Shown here: positions 53,005-62,077 of the stretch, one piece after another
Numbering within the stretch: position 1 is the first letter of the stretch
How the letters are laid out: each line of letters starts with the position of its first letter
Source: Slackia heliotrinireducens DSM 20476
GTDB lineage: Bacteria > Actinomycetota > Coriobacteriia > Coriobacteriales > Eggerthellaceae
Reading direction: 5' to 3'
Length of the DNA: 64,000 nucleotides
NCBI RefSeq assembly: GCF_000023885.1
Contig: NC_013165.1
Location: 1,302,001-1,366,000, forward strand
Made by a program: the position numbers and the translations under genes
Notes under the pieces: generated by a model
Told to the model about the DNA's origin: nothing
The model's database searches: none
The model's input: only the letters and a program-made list of their open reading frames with translations

Positions 53005-55674
53005 ATGGAGGAAATGCCTAAGAATTACGATGCTGCCCAGGTCGAGGAGCGCATGCTCCAGAAATGGCTTGACGGCGGCTTCTACGCGCGCAGCAAGGGT
53101 TCCGAGGACCGTACGGTGGTCATCCCGCCGCCCAACGTCACCGGCATGCTGCACATGGGCCACGCGCTCGACGACACCATCCAGGACACCTTCATCCGCT
53201 ACTGCCGCATGCGCGGCTATTCCACCCGTTGGATTCTGGGTACCGACCACGCCGGCATCGCCACGCAGACCAAGGTGGACAAGAAGCTGAAGGCCGAAGG
53301 CATCTCGCGTCTGGAAATCGGCCGCGAGAAGTTCCTCGAGGCCTGCCAGGACTGGCGCGTCCAGTACGGCGGCATCATCGTGGAGCAGATCAAGCGCATG
53401 GGCTGCTCGGTCGATTTCGACGACGAGAAGTTCACCATGTCGCCCGAATACGCCAAGGCCGTCCGCAAGGTGTTCGTGGACTGGTACCACGACGATCTGA
53501 TCTACCGCGGCAAACGCATCGTGAACTGGTGCCCCAACTGCACCACGGCCATCTCCGACGACGAGGCCGAGTACCAGGACGAGCACGGCCATCTGTGGCA
53601 CCTTCGCTACCCGCTGACCGAGCCGGTCGACGGTATCGAGCACATCACTGTGGCCACCACCCGTCCCGAAACCATGCTGGGCGACACCGGCATCGCCGTG
53701 AGCCCCGATGATCCGGACAAGGCCAAGTTCATCGGCAAGACCGTCATGCTGCCCATCGTCAACCGCGAGATCCCCATCTTCTCCGATTGGCACGTGGACG
53801 CGGGCTTCGGCACGGGCTTCGTGAAGGTAACCCCTGCTCACGACCCGAACGACTTCGCCATGGGCCAGGCCCACGACCTGCCGCAGATCAACGTCTTCGA
53901 CGAGCATGCGGTGGTTGTGGAAGGCTACGGCGAGTTCACCGGCATGGACCGCGACGAGTGCCGCGTAGCCATTGTGAAGTGGTTCGAGGACCACGGCCTG
54001 CTGGATCACGTCGACGACCACGACCATTCCGTCATGCACTGCTACCGCTGCGACTCCACCCTGGAACCCTGGCTGTCCGAGCAGTGGTTCGTCGGTGTTG
54101 ACAAGCTGAAGGGCCCCGCGCTGGACGTCGTCAACAACGGCCAGGTCAAGTTCCACCCGGACCGCTGGACGCAGACCTACACCACCTGGATGGAGAACCT
54201 CAAGGACTGGTGCATCTCGCGCCAGCTGTGGTGGGGCCATCGCATCCCCGTGTTCTACTGCGACGAGTGCGGTTGGGAAGACGCCCTGATGGAGGATGTG
54301 GACACCTGCCCGAAGTGCGGCGGCCACGTGCATCAGGACGAAGACGTGCTGGACACCTGGTTCTCCAGCCAGCTGTGGACCTTCGCCACGCAGGGCTGGC
54401 CTGATAACCTGGACGAGCTTGAAGGCCACCATCCCACAAAGGTGCTGGTCACCGCCCGCGACATCATCGCACTGTGGGTGGCTCGCATGGTCATGAGCTC
54501 GCTGTACTTCACCGGTCAGATTCCCTTCGAGGACGTGTTCATCTACGCAACCATCCTGGCCAAGGACGGCAGTCGCATGTCCAAATCCAAGGGCAACGGC
54601 GTGGACCCCATGGACCTCATCAACATGTACGGCGCCGACGCCATGCGCTACAACCTGCTCACGCTGGTCACGGGCAGCCAGGACGTCAAGTTCGACGCCG
54701 ACATCGACCCGAAGACCCACGAGCTGCTGGGCTCGCCGCGCACCGACGCCGCCCGCGGTTTCGTCACCAAGATCTGGAACGCGAGCCGCTTCGTCATGAT
54801 GAACCTGGACGGCTACACGCCCGGTGAGCCTGTGGCCGCAACCGCCGCCGACGCGTGGATTTTCTCGCGCCTGGCCAAGCTGACCAAGTCCATTACCGAT
54901 GGCATCGAGGCCTACGAGTTCGGCGACGTGTCGCGCGAACTGTACGACTTCTTCTGGAACGAGTTCTGCGACTGGTATATCGAAATGACCAAGGACCGCC
55001 TGCGTGGCGAAGGGGAGGAGCGCGCCGTTGCCCAGCGCAACCTGGTGTACGTGCTCGATACCGCCCTGCGCCTGCTGCACCCGGTCATGCCGTTCGTCAC
55101 CGAGGCCATCTGGGAGCATCTGCCCGTGGCCGAGGGCCAGCCGGCCTTGATGGTGGCCCAGTGGCCCGACCCGGTCGATTACGAAAAGTGGGTCGACGAC
55201 AATTCCGAGGTCGCTGTGGCTATGGCCTGCGGCGTCGTGGGCGCCATCCGCTCCACGCGCGCGCAGTACCGCCTGTCGCCCAAGGCCGACGTGCCTGTTG
55301 TCGTGAAGGTGCCCGCAGCGTCCGAGGCCGCGCTTGCCGCTCAGGCAGGGCTCATCACGTCGCTGGCCCGCGTGAGCAACCTGACCGTTGCTGCCAATGC
55401 CGAGCGTCCCGCCGAAAGCGCCGCCGTCATCGCCGAGGGTTGCGAGGTCTACTGCGTGCTGTCCGGTCTGGTCGATTTCGCGGCCGAGCGCCAGCGCTTG
55501 GAGGCCGAGCAGAAGAAGCTTTCCGGCGAGTACGCCAAGCTGGAAAAGAAGCTTTCCAACGAAGGCTTCGTCCAGAAGGCCAAGCCCGAAGCGGTCGAGA
55601 AGGCCAAGGCCCAGTTTGCCGAGGTCGGCGACAAGCTTGCCCTGATTGCCGCCCAGCTTTCCGAACTGGCCTAA
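53005..55674 (+). CDS. valS: Valyl-tRNA synthetase
   Basis: 889 aa; AGGAG precedes the ATG. It attaches valine to tRNA-Val. The class I signature HMGH is at 50-53 in PPPNVTGMLHMGHALDDT; the second signature is RMSKSKGNGVDP near 525. The editing (CP1) domain, with TTRPETMLGDTGIAV and DPNDFAMGQAH, is at about 210-300. A C4-type zinc-binding stretch (YCDECGW ... CPKCGGH) is at about 418-440. The anticodon domain and the C-terminal coiled-coil arm (LVDFAAERQRLEAEQKKLSGEY...) are complete. The start is 12 bp after clpX and a terminator follows. Confidence 0.97.
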   Translation: MEEMPKNYDAAQVEERMLQKWLDGGFYARSKGSEDRTVVIPPPNVTGMLHMGHALDDTIQDTFIRYCRMRGYSTRWILGTDHAGIATQTKVDKKLKAEGISRLEIGREKFLEACQDWRVQYGGIIVEQIKRMGCSVDFDDEKFTMSPEYAKAVRKVFVDWYHDDLIYRGKRIVNWCPNCTTAISDDEAEYQDEHGHLWHLRYPLTEPVDGIEHITVATTRPETMLGDTGIAVSPDDPDKAKFIGKTVMLPIVNREIPIFSDWHVDAGFGTGFVKVTPAHDPNDFAMGQAHDLPQINVFDEHAVVVEGYGEFTGMDRDECRVAIVKWFEDHGLLDHVDDHDHSVMHCYRCDSTLEPWLSEQWFVGVDKLKGPALDVVNNGQVKFHPDRWTQTYTTWMENLKDWCISRQLWWGHRIPVFYCDECGWEDALMEDVDTCPKCGGHVHQDEDVLDTWFSSQLWTFATQGWPDNLDELEGHHPTKVLVTARDIIALWVARMVMSSLYFTGQIPFEDVFIYATILAKDGSRMSKSKGNGVDPMDLINMYGADAMRYNLLTLVTGSQDVKFDADIDPKTHELLGSPRTDAARGFVTKIWNASRFVMMNLDGYTPGEPVAATAADAWIFSRLAKLTKSITDGIEAYEFGDVSRELYDFFWNEFCDWYIEMTKDRLRGEGEERAVAQRNLVYVLDTALRLLHPVMPFVTEAIWEHLPVAEGQPALMVAQWPDPVDYEKWVDDNSEVAVAMACGVVGAIRSTRAQYRLSPKADVPVVVKVPAASEAALAAQAGLITSLARVSNLTVAANAERPAESAAVIAEGCEVYCVLSGLVDFAAERQRLEAEQKKLSGEYAKLEKKLSNEGFVQKAKPEAVEKAKAQFAEVGDKLALIAAQLSELA

Positions 55675-55702
55675 CGCCTTATTGGCACAGTCCCTTCTTG
55701 AA

Positions 55703-55729
55703 GCCGTCGCCCCGTGCGGCGGCTTTTTT
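55703..55729 (+). terminator. Rho-independent terminator of valS
   Basis: GCCGTCGC / GCGGCGGC stem (one G-T pair, 5-nt loop) followed by six T. Confidence 0.85.
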
Positions 55730-55738
55730 CATGACTTG

Positions 55739-55840
55739 GGACAAAAGGGACAGTCCCCGTTATCCCACTGTGTCAGTAGGGACGTTTCCTTTTGGCGCAT
55801 TTTTGTGTCAGTAGGGACAGATCCGCGGCGGGACAAGGGT
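55739..55840. repeat. REP-like element, copy 3
   Basis: GGACAAAAGGGACAGTCCCC, then the shared core GTGTCAGTAGGGACGTTTCC, TTTTTGTGTCAGTAGGGACA and GATCCGCGGCGGGACAA. It is closest to copy 2. It lies 10 bp after the valS terminator. Confidence 0.75.
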
Positions 55841-56105
55841 ATGCGTACTGAAAGGACGAAACGGGACAAAGTGCTACGATGCCCCTTTGTCCCATCCGCC
55901 AACGCACCCGCCCGCAGCCGCCTGTCTGCATCGCAAACAGGCCGCATCCTCGTCGGCCGTCCCATTGGCGCGGCAGACTTCTCGTGTCCTGTTTATGTGC
56001 TGCCGTCTGGCTAAACGAACTCTCTGCGGCGCAATGCGGCGACTTTTGCTACAATGACGAAAGTTGCGCGCCTGCGAGAGGCGCATGTTTGGAAAGGGAA
56101 GGTTC

Positions 56106-56579
56106 ATGTCCGAGATTCTCTCCGAGCTTTGGACTCCGGAAGTTCAGATGGCCGTTACCGCGGTTATCGCGTTTCTGGTTGTGCTTTATGTGCTCTCTAT
56201 CATCTGGGTCGTCCGCGACGCGTATCTGCGCGGCACCGTTTGGTTCATCTGGGCCATCGTCGCCCTTATCCCCATTCTGGGCGTCATCGCGTACACGCTG
56301 CTCCGCCCGCCGCTGCTGCAGATCGACCGCGACGAGCAGGAACTCGAAGTCGCGTTGAAACAACGGCAACTCATGCAATACGGCGAGTGCGCGAACTGCG
56401 GTTATCCCGTCGAGGCCGACTACGTGCTGTGCCCCAACTGCCACCAGCGCCTGAAGAACATGTGCAGCCGCTGCGGCAAGGCCCTCGATCCTTCCTGGAA
56501 AGTGTGCCCCTATTGCGCCACTCAGGTTGGTTCCGGTTCCCGCCGTCAGGCAGCATCCCATTCCGCCCAGCAGCGCTAA
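56106..56579 (+). CDS. Membrane protein with double zinc ribbon
   Basis: 157 aa from the ATG preceded by GGAAAGGG; the longer frame upstream lacks a ribosome site. Two membrane helices (about 15-38 and 43-65) are followed by a charged helix (DRDEQELEVALKQRQLMQYG). Two zinc ribbons follow: CANCGYPVEADYVLCPNCHQ (about 98-117) and CSRCGKALDPSWKVCPYC (about 123-140). The C-terminus is cytoplasmic by the positive-inside rule. Function unknown; such proteins may tether or regulate membrane complexes. TACAAT at 56050-56055 is a likely -10 box. Confidence 0.82.
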   Translation: MSEILSELWTPEVQMAVTAVIAFLVVLYVLSIIWVVRDAYLRGTVWFIWAIVALIPILGVIAYTLLRPPLLQIDRDEQELEVALKQRQLMQYGECANCGYPVEADYVLCPNCHQRLKNMCSRCGKALDPSWKVCPYCATQVGSGSRRQAASHSAQQR

Positions 56580-56604
56580 GGCCTGCGAACACTGATTTGT
56601 CAAA

Positions 56605-56625
56605 GCCGCCTCCGGGCGGCTTTTC
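56605..56625 (+). terminator. Rho-independent terminator
   Basis: GCCGCC / GGCGGC stem (4-nt loop) followed by TTTTCC, between the zinc-ribbon gene and recO. Confidence 0.7.
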
Positions 56626-56666
56626 CTGTACCGAACCGCCTCGACCTGCGCCGAAAGGAGAACCGC

Positions 56667-57440
56667 ATGGCCCAGCCCACCTATCCAGCCCACGCCCTGG
56701 TGGTCCGCAAGACCAAGCTGGGCGAAACCGACCTCATCGTCACGTTGCTGGCTGACGACGGGCGGCTGCTGCGTGCGGTGGCGAAAGGGGCCCGCAAGCC
56801 CACGTCCACCTTTTCATCGCGCATCGAGCTGTTCTCCGTGGTCGATGCCCTGCTGGTGGAGGGCCGCAATCTGGACATCCTGAAGGAAGCGCGCCTGGTC
56901 GATGCCAATCTGGGCATTCGCGAAAGCATGGAGCGCGCTGCGGCCGCTTCGCCCATTCTCGAACTGGCGGGAATCATCGCCCAGCCTGAACTGGTCCACC
57001 CGAAGCTTTTCAGTTGCACGGTTGCGGGCCTTAAGGCCGCGTGCGACGCCGACCCGGCCCAGACGCTTTCGCTGTCGGCGGCATGCCTGCTGAAGGTTTT
57101 CTCCTTCGCGGGGTTCCGTCCCAGCTTCAACGAGTGCGTCAAATGCGGATCGAAAATCGACCTGTCCGGCGGACGCTCCAGCGTGGTGTCCTTCTCGGTG
57201 CTTGATGGCGGCTGCGTGTGCGACGACTGTTCGCGGCTTTCCGAGGTGGTTCACCTGCCCGCCGAGACCATCCAATGGGCGAACTACCTGCTCATGTCCA
57301 CGTTTGCCGATATCGCTCAACATCCTTGCGAACGCCGCGTGGCCTTCGACGTGATGCAGCTTTGCCAATCCTGGAGCCGCGAACACGTGGGCACGCGCCT
57401 CAAGTCGCTCGATTTCCTCTTCACCTGCGGCCTGTTCTAG
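56667..57440 (+). CDS. recO: DNA repair protein RecO
   Basis: 257 aa; AAGGAG precedes the ATG. RecO loads RecA onto SSB-coated DNA with RecR in recombinational repair. The N-terminal OB fold (1-80) shows the family pattern ALVVRKTKLGETDLIVTLLADDGRLLRAVAKGARKP. The helical domain follows. A zinc-finger is visible as CVKCGSK (about 155-161) and CVCDDCSRL (about 182-190). The length is usual. It is a single gene between two terminator- or repeat-containing spacers. Confidence 0.92.
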   Translation: MAQPTYPAHALVVRKTKLGETDLIVTLLADDGRLLRAVAKGARKPTSTFSSRIELFSVVDALLVEGRNLDILKEARLVDANLGIRESMERAAAASPILELAGIIAQPELVHPKLFSCTVAGLKAACDADPAQTLSLSAACLLKVFSFAGFRPSFNECVKCGSKIDLSGGRSSVVSFSVLDGGCVCDDCSRLSEVVHLPAETIQWANYLLMSTFADIAQHPCERRVAFDVMQLCQSWSREHVGTRLKSLDFLFTCGLF

Positions 57441-57486
57441 TCCTGCTCCTTCGGCTTGCATCCCCACGACCGTCGAACCCGCTTCG

Positions 57487-57702
57487 TGCAACGAGATTCT
57501 GGTTTTTGGTGCACTTAAGGGGATAATCCGCAGCAAGACAAGGCGAAATGCCCTTTCAAGACCTATCTAGCCGTTTTAAGGCCAAAAGATACGAAACAGA
57601 AACACCCAAAGTGTGGCGCAACTGTTGTTGCCAAGGGAGCTCGAAGCTGTTCGAGTTGCAGATTATCCCCTTAAGTGCACACGAAAACGATTTCTCGTTG
57701 CA
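57487..57702. repeat. Long inverted-repeat element
   Basis: Perfect 20-bp inner arms (GTGCACTTAAGGGGATAATC at 57509-57528, complement at 57661-57680). The outer ends TGCAACGAGA / TCTCGTTGCA (57487-57496 and 57693-57702) are also perfect. It is about 216 bp long with no ORF. The sequence from 57703 to about 57935 holds decayed GC-rich repeats (GGAACC..CCGAAGCGG) and no gene. Confidence 0.75.
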
Positions 57703-57941
57703 TGGCGCTGCTCGGAAGGCCAAGATCCAAGGCCAGCGCCCCTGTGGAACCCGCTTGAGTCGGTTTGGTCACGCCCGATCGGCGCCTCGTGGAACCTGCC
57801 GAAGCGGTCCGCGCCCTGCGGAACCCGCCAAAGCGGCATCCGCCATGCGCCGGCCGCGCCCCGCTTCGAACCGGCCGAGGGCGTTCTTTCCGATTGCGGT
57901 GGATTCCGCATGGCCAGGCATGCAAACCCGCTGCGCATCCC

Positions 57942-57947
57942 TATAAT
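57942..57947 (+). promoter_or_regulatory. -10 box directly before the start codon (leaderless candidate)
   Basis: TATAAT ends 6 bp before the ATG at 57954. Transcription from it would begin on or next to the A of the start codon. No ribosome site is present. Confidence 0.5.
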
Positions 57948-57953
57948 TGCCCC

Positions 57954-58493
57954 ATGGAGAAAATTGCTGTCATATGTGTGGGCAACCGTCTGATGCTGGA
58001 TGACGGCATTGGGCCGGCGGTGTACGACGCCCTGACCGAGGACTATCGGTTCCCGGAAAACGTCGAGCTCATCGATGCGGGCTGCATGAGCATGGACCTG
58101 CTGCACGTGGTTCGCGACTTCGACTACATCATCACGGTGGACGCCATCGACGGTCTGGACGCGGATCCGGGCACGGTGTTCCGTTTCGCGCCGGAGGACA
58201 TCGGCGGGGGAGTCGCCATCATGCAATCCCTGCATGACCTGCGCCTTATCGACCTGTTCAACGCTGCGGCGCTGCTCGGCTACCACGCCGAAGGCATCTG
58301 CTACGGCATGAAGGTGCTGAACATGCACCCGCTGGATCTGACCGAAGGCCTTACGCAGCCGGTCTTCGACGCGCTGCCGCTGCTGCGCGATGCGGTGCTG
58401 GCGGAGCTTCTGGGTCGCGGTGTGGAAATCCGCAACGCCGACGGGTCCGTCTTCGTGCCGCCCGCAGGCGACCAGCCCGATCCGTGCGAATAG
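57954..58493 (+). CDS. HyaD/HybD-type hydrogenase maturation protease
   Basis: 179 aa. It would cleave the C-terminal peptide from a [NiFe]-hydrogenase large subunit after nickel insertion. The start VICVGNRLMLDDGIGPAVYD (6-25) matches the family motif GNxLxxDDGxG; LIDAGCMSMDLLHVV and IITVDAIDG supply the usual second acidic nickel-site positions. CYGMKVLNMHPLDLTEGLTQPV is the C-terminal family motif. No hydrogenase structural gene is in the window, so the partner must be elsewhere. The downstream small membrane protein starts 12 bp later and is co-transcribed. Confidence 0.83.
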   Translation: MEKIAVICVGNRLMLDDGIGPAVYDALTEDYRFPENVELIDAGCMSMDLLHVVRDFDYIITVDAIDGLDADPGTVFRFAPEDIGGGVAIMQSLHDLRLIDLFNAAALLGYHAEGICYGMKVLNMHPLDLTEGLTQPVFDALPLLRDAVLAELLGRGVEIRNADGSVFVPPAGDQPDPCE

Positions 58494-58505
58494 GGGCGTG
58501 AACCC

Positions 58506-58958
58506 ATGTCCAAAAAGAAAAAACCCCAAGGATTCGAAATCTCCGACGAGATGGACCGCGAGGAGCGCGAGCTGCTCAAAGACGTGCCGCGGGTCAACAT
58601 CGCGGCGTTTTTCGCGCCTCCCATCTGGGGTCCCGCCAACGGCCTGTGGGTCAGTATCCTGTTCTACCCGCTGTGGGTCATGGCCGACACCGCGTTCGTG
58701 AACGCGTACGTCATGCGCACGCCGCTGGCCGTCACCATCGGCGTGGCGGTGTTCTTCCTGATGGTCGCCATCACCTACGGCTTCGCAACCATCTCGCAGC
58801 CGTTCGCGCTGCATCGGGCCCTCAGCCTGGGCGTCAGCAAGGAGACCTATCTGAAGCGGCAGCGCATCTGGGCCGTGGTGGCCGTCATCATCGGTATCGC
58901 GGCGCTTGCGGTGGCCACCTATTACAACCTGGCGCTCAACCCGAAAATCGTCGGCTAG
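58506..58958 (+). CDS. Small membrane protein (DUF2628-like)
   Basis: 150 aa. A basic/acidic N-terminus (MSKKKKPQGF ... EERELLKDVPRVN) is followed by AAFFAPPIWGPANGLWVSILFYPLW, a pattern common in small DUF2628-like membrane proteins. There are three hydrophobic segments (about 45-65, 72-95, 118-140). The C-terminus ends LNPKIVG. Function unknown. It follows the protease gene by 12 bp and ends at a terminator. Confidence 0.75.
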   Translation: MSKKKKPQGFEISDEMDREERELLKDVPRVNIAAFFAPPIWGPANGLWVSILFYPLWVMADTAFVNAYVMRTPLAVTIGVAVFFLMVAITYGFATISQPFALHRALSLGVSKETYLKRQRIWAVVAVIIGIAALAVATYYNLALNPKIVG

Positions 58959-58984
58959 GCGCCGCTGCGACACGCGCACAACCA

Positions 58985-59006
58985 GGGCCTTCGGGCCCTT
59001 TTTGTA
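58985..59006 (+). terminator. Rho-independent terminator
   Basis: AGGGCC / GGCCCT stem followed by TTTTTG, 26 bp after the stop of the preceding gene. From 59020 to about 59230 there are decayed GC-rich repeats (GCATCGxTGCCGAG units at about 59020 and 59073) and no gene. Confidence 0.75.
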
Positions 59007-59332
59007 TATGTAGGGAAGGCATCGGTGCCGAGTCGGGAGCTTGCGCCCAGAGTCGCTGAACTCGCTCAGGAAAGCATCGATGCCGAGCCGGGAGACGCGT
59101 ATGCTAGGTCGCCAGGCCTGCTAGAGGGCGCATCGCGCCGAGGACCTGCGCCAAGGGCCAAGGTCGTCGGGCTCGCAGAGAACGCATCGGATACGCAACG
59201 GGCATACGGCGAATCCGCAATATGTTTCGGTTCTGTCCTATGTCGCCACGCACTGCCTTCAAAAATGTTAGAATCGGCTAATAAATTCGAGCGACGGGAT
59301 ACCCCCTAATCCCGGCTTAAGGAGGCTTAAGT

Positions 59333-61894
59333 ATGAAGGCTCAGAACGTGTTCGCCAAAACCGGCTACATATTGGCTGGCGCGGCATTATGCAGCCTTTC
59401 CGTCATGCCTGCCTGGGCGGTAAGCGGCGAGCAGACCGCAAACACGACCGCTGAGGGCGACGACACGACGAAGACAATCAAAACCATGGGCGACCAGACG
59501 TCCGTCACCAAATCGGAAACGGTGCGGGTCTACACCGACGCCACCGGCGCCGTGACCTCGGTCAAAGTGTCCGACTGGCTGCAGAACCCCCAGAAGCTCT
59601 CGCAGCTGTACGACAGTTCGACGTTGGCGGCCATCGAAGGCGACCAGGGCGACGAGGAGCTCAGCGGCTCGGGCGACGCCATGGTGTGGGAAGCGGACGG
59701 CGAAGACGTCCGTTACGCGGGCGCAAGCGACGCGGAGCCGCCGGTAAAGGTCAATTTCGCATACCAGCTGGACGGCAAGGATATTTCCCCTGATGAGCTG
59801 GCTGGCAAAAGCGGGCATCTGACCATCCGCGCGACGTTCGAGAACACGTCCTGGGTGGAGAAGAAAATCGACGGCAAGACTGCCAAGATCTACACGCCGT
59901 TCGTGTGCGTGACCGGCTGCGTCGTGGACAACGACGTGTTCACGAACATCGAGGTGGACAACGGCAAGGTCATCAACAACGGCGCCGATTCCGTGGTGGT
60001 CGGTTTCGCCGTGCCGGGCCTGCAGGAAAGCCTGGGCCTGGACGACATGAAGGACGCCGACGGCAAAGCTCTGGACGTGGAGATCCCCGAGGGATTCACC
60101 ATCGAAGCGGACGTCGAGAACTGCCAGATGCACAGCATGTTGACCCTGGTCAGTCCCGATATGCTGTCGGATTTCGATACGGACGACCTGGACTTCGGCG
60201 ACATGGGCGGCTCGGGCGACGAGCTGTCCGACGCCATGCGCGAGATCATCAACGGCTCGGGCGAATTGTCCGACGGGCTGGGCCAGCTGGCCGAAGGCGC
60301 TTCGCAGCTCGATGACGGCGTGGGCACGCTGGCAGGGTCCGTGTCCGAACTGCCCGCGGGCACGCAGGCCCTGGCGGACGGCACATCGCAGGTGCAAGGC
60401 GGGTTGTACCAGCTCAAGACCCAGACGTCGACGCTGCCCACCAGCACCAAGCAGCTGGCCGGCGGTGCAGGCGCCTTGGCGGACGGCCTGACCGACGCCA
60501 CGGAAGGCTCTTCGTCGCTGGCGGCGGGCGCCCGGCAGCTGCTGGACGGCCTGGTCCAGCTGAAGGGGAGCGCCGCCGACAAGACCGGCCTGGCGTACCT
60601 CAGCGTGTCGTTGGGAAGCGACGAGGCCTCCCAAACGCTGATCGGCGTCACCAACACGGTGGCCAAGGGTTTGGCCGACTTGGAGGGAAGCGAATCCGAA
60701 TCAACAGGCCTGTACGGCTTGAAGAATGGTGTTACTGCAGTTCAGGGTGCTGCGGAGGCATCCAGGGACTATGCCGGATCGGCCGCTTCCGCATTGGGTG
60801 ACGAAGGTGCCGCGGGTGCGGTTTCCGGCGCGCAGGCCAACGTGGACGCGGCGGCCGAGGGTGTTTCGGCAGCGCAGGACGCCCTTGCCGAGGCGCAGGC
60901 GGCGCTGCCTTCCGATGTTGTCGTCGACACGGCATCGGCCCAGGTCGGCATCGATAACGCCATCGCGACGGTGGAAGGTTCCGCCCTGACCGACGAGGAA
61001 AAGGCCGCTGTCATATCCGAGCTTACGGCCGCGAGGGATTCGCTGCCCACGTCGGCCTCGGTGGATGCGAGCGCTGCCAGCGGCAAGATCGACGAGGCGT
61101 CGGCCCAGCTCACAGATGCGGAAAGCGGTATTTCTGGGGCGCAGGACCAGCTTGCGACGGCTTCGACGGACATCGAGTCCGCCCGTGCCGATGCAGAAGG
61201 CGCGGCCCAGTACGCCCAGGGTGCCGTCGACGGCGCAGCCGGGGTTTCGTCTGGTCTTGACGAGGTGATATCCGCAGTTCAAGGGCTTGAAGCCGGGGCC
61301 GGTGCCGTGCATGACGGTCTGGTTGCCGCCAAGTCCGGCGTGGACGCGGCCCTTGTCGGGTTGGGTGACGAAGCCACCGCAGGCACGCTCATCAACGGGG
61401 CCAGCCAGCTGTCGGGAGGCGCTGGTTCGCTAACGGATGGCCTGCAGACGGCGGCATCGGGCGCCGATGCTCTGGCAAAGGGAACGTCCCAGCTCGCAGG
61501 CGCAACGCCCGCGTTGGTGGCAGGCATCCAGGCTCTTTACGACGGCAACGCCCAGATAGACGACGGCATGGCCGGCCTGGCACAGGCGACGCCCCAACTG
61601 GTAAGCGGCATCGGCGCCCTGTCGGAAGGCACCTCGGCCCTGTCCGAGAGCATGGCGGCCGCATCCGACGGCTCGGCGGCCCTGACCGACGGCCTGAAGG
61701 AGTTCGACAAGGAGGGCATCCAGAAGATCGTCGACCTGCTCAACAACGATGTGACCGGCATGACCGATCGCCTCGACGCGGTGGTCGAAGCCGGCAAAGC
61801 CTACACCAACTTCTCCGGCATCGACGAGGATCATTCCGGCTCGGTCAAATTCATCTACCAGACCGACCCCATCGAGATTCCCGAAGAGGAATAG
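59333..61894 (+). CDS. Secreted YhgE/Pip-like heptad-repeat protein
   Basis: 853 aa with a near-perfect ribosome site (AGGAGG). Signal peptide 1-29 (ILAGAALCSLSVMPAWA). Residues about 60-285 form a beta-rich domain (VKVNFAYQLDGKDISPDELAGKSGHLTIRATFENT). From about 305 to 800 runs a long series of Ala/Gly/Leu heptad-like repeats of the LADGTSQLxxGxxxL type, as in YhgE/Pip phage-infection-type proteins, interrupted at about 480-640 by Ala-rich coiled coil. The C-terminus FIYQTDPIEIPEEE has no membrane helices, whereas classical YhgE proteins end in several. It would be exported as a long fibrous protein. The gene is monocistronic. Confidence 0.78.
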   Translation: MKAQNVFAKTGYILAGAALCSLSVMPAWAVSGEQTANTTAEGDDTTKTIKTMGDQTSVTKSETVRVYTDATGAVTSVKVSDWLQNPQKLSQLYDSSTLAAIEGDQGDEELSGSGDAMVWEADGEDVRYAGASDAEPPVKVNFAYQLDGKDISPDELAGKSGHLTIRATFENTSWVEKKIDGKTAKIYTPFVCVTGCVVDNDVFTNIEVDNGKVINNGADSVVVGFAVPGLQESLGLDDMKDADGKALDVEIPEGFTIEADVENCQMHSMLTLVSPDMLSDFDTDDLDFGDMGGSGDELSDAMREIINGSGELSDGLGQLAEGASQLDDGVGTLAGSVSELPAGTQALADGTSQVQGGLYQLKTQTSTLPTSTKQLAGGAGALADGLTDATEGSSSLAAGARQLLDGLVQLKGSAADKTGLAYLSVSLGSDEASQTLIGVTNTVAKGLADLEGSESESTGLYGLKNGVTAVQGAAEASRDYAGSAASALGDEGAAGAVSGAQANVDAAAEGVSAAQDALAEAQAALPSDVVVDTASAQVGIDNAIATVEGSALTDEEKAAVISELTAARDSLPTSASVDASAASGKIDEASAQLTDAESGISGAQDQLATASTDIESARADAEGAAQYAQGAVDGAAGVSSGLDEVISAVQGLEAGAGAVHDGLVAAKSGVDAALVGLGDEATAGTLINGASQLSGGAGSLTDGLQTAASGADALAKGTSQLAGATPALVAGIQALYDGNAQIDDGMAGLAQATPQLVSGIGALSEGTSALSESMAAASDGSAALTDGLKEFDKEGIQKIVDLLNNDVTGMTDRLDAVVEAGKAYTNFSGIDEDHSGSVKFIYQTDPIEIPEEE

Positions 61895-62077
61895 CCCGCG
61901 ACAACGGGGACATTGGGGAGGCTATTGTCCCGCCCGCGCCAACCACGCGCGGGGCAGGGGCGCGGGACATCGGGGACGGAGGTGATTGTCCCGCCCGCGT
62001 CAACGAACGGACAATACCCTCCGTCCCCGTCGTCCCGCCCGTCGTCCCGTCGTCCCGCAAACGTCTCTCCGCGGAAG
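61895..62077. repeat. Convergent-gene spacer with GGGACA/TGTCCC inverted repeats
   Basis: A 20-bp inverted repeat (61972-61991 and 62009-62028, 18 of 20 matching, starting GGGGACGGAGG) plus smaller GGGACA...TGTCCC pairs (61907-61930, 61963-61991). It lies between convergent genes and could terminate both. The motif is shared with the REP-like elements. Confidence 0.65.
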
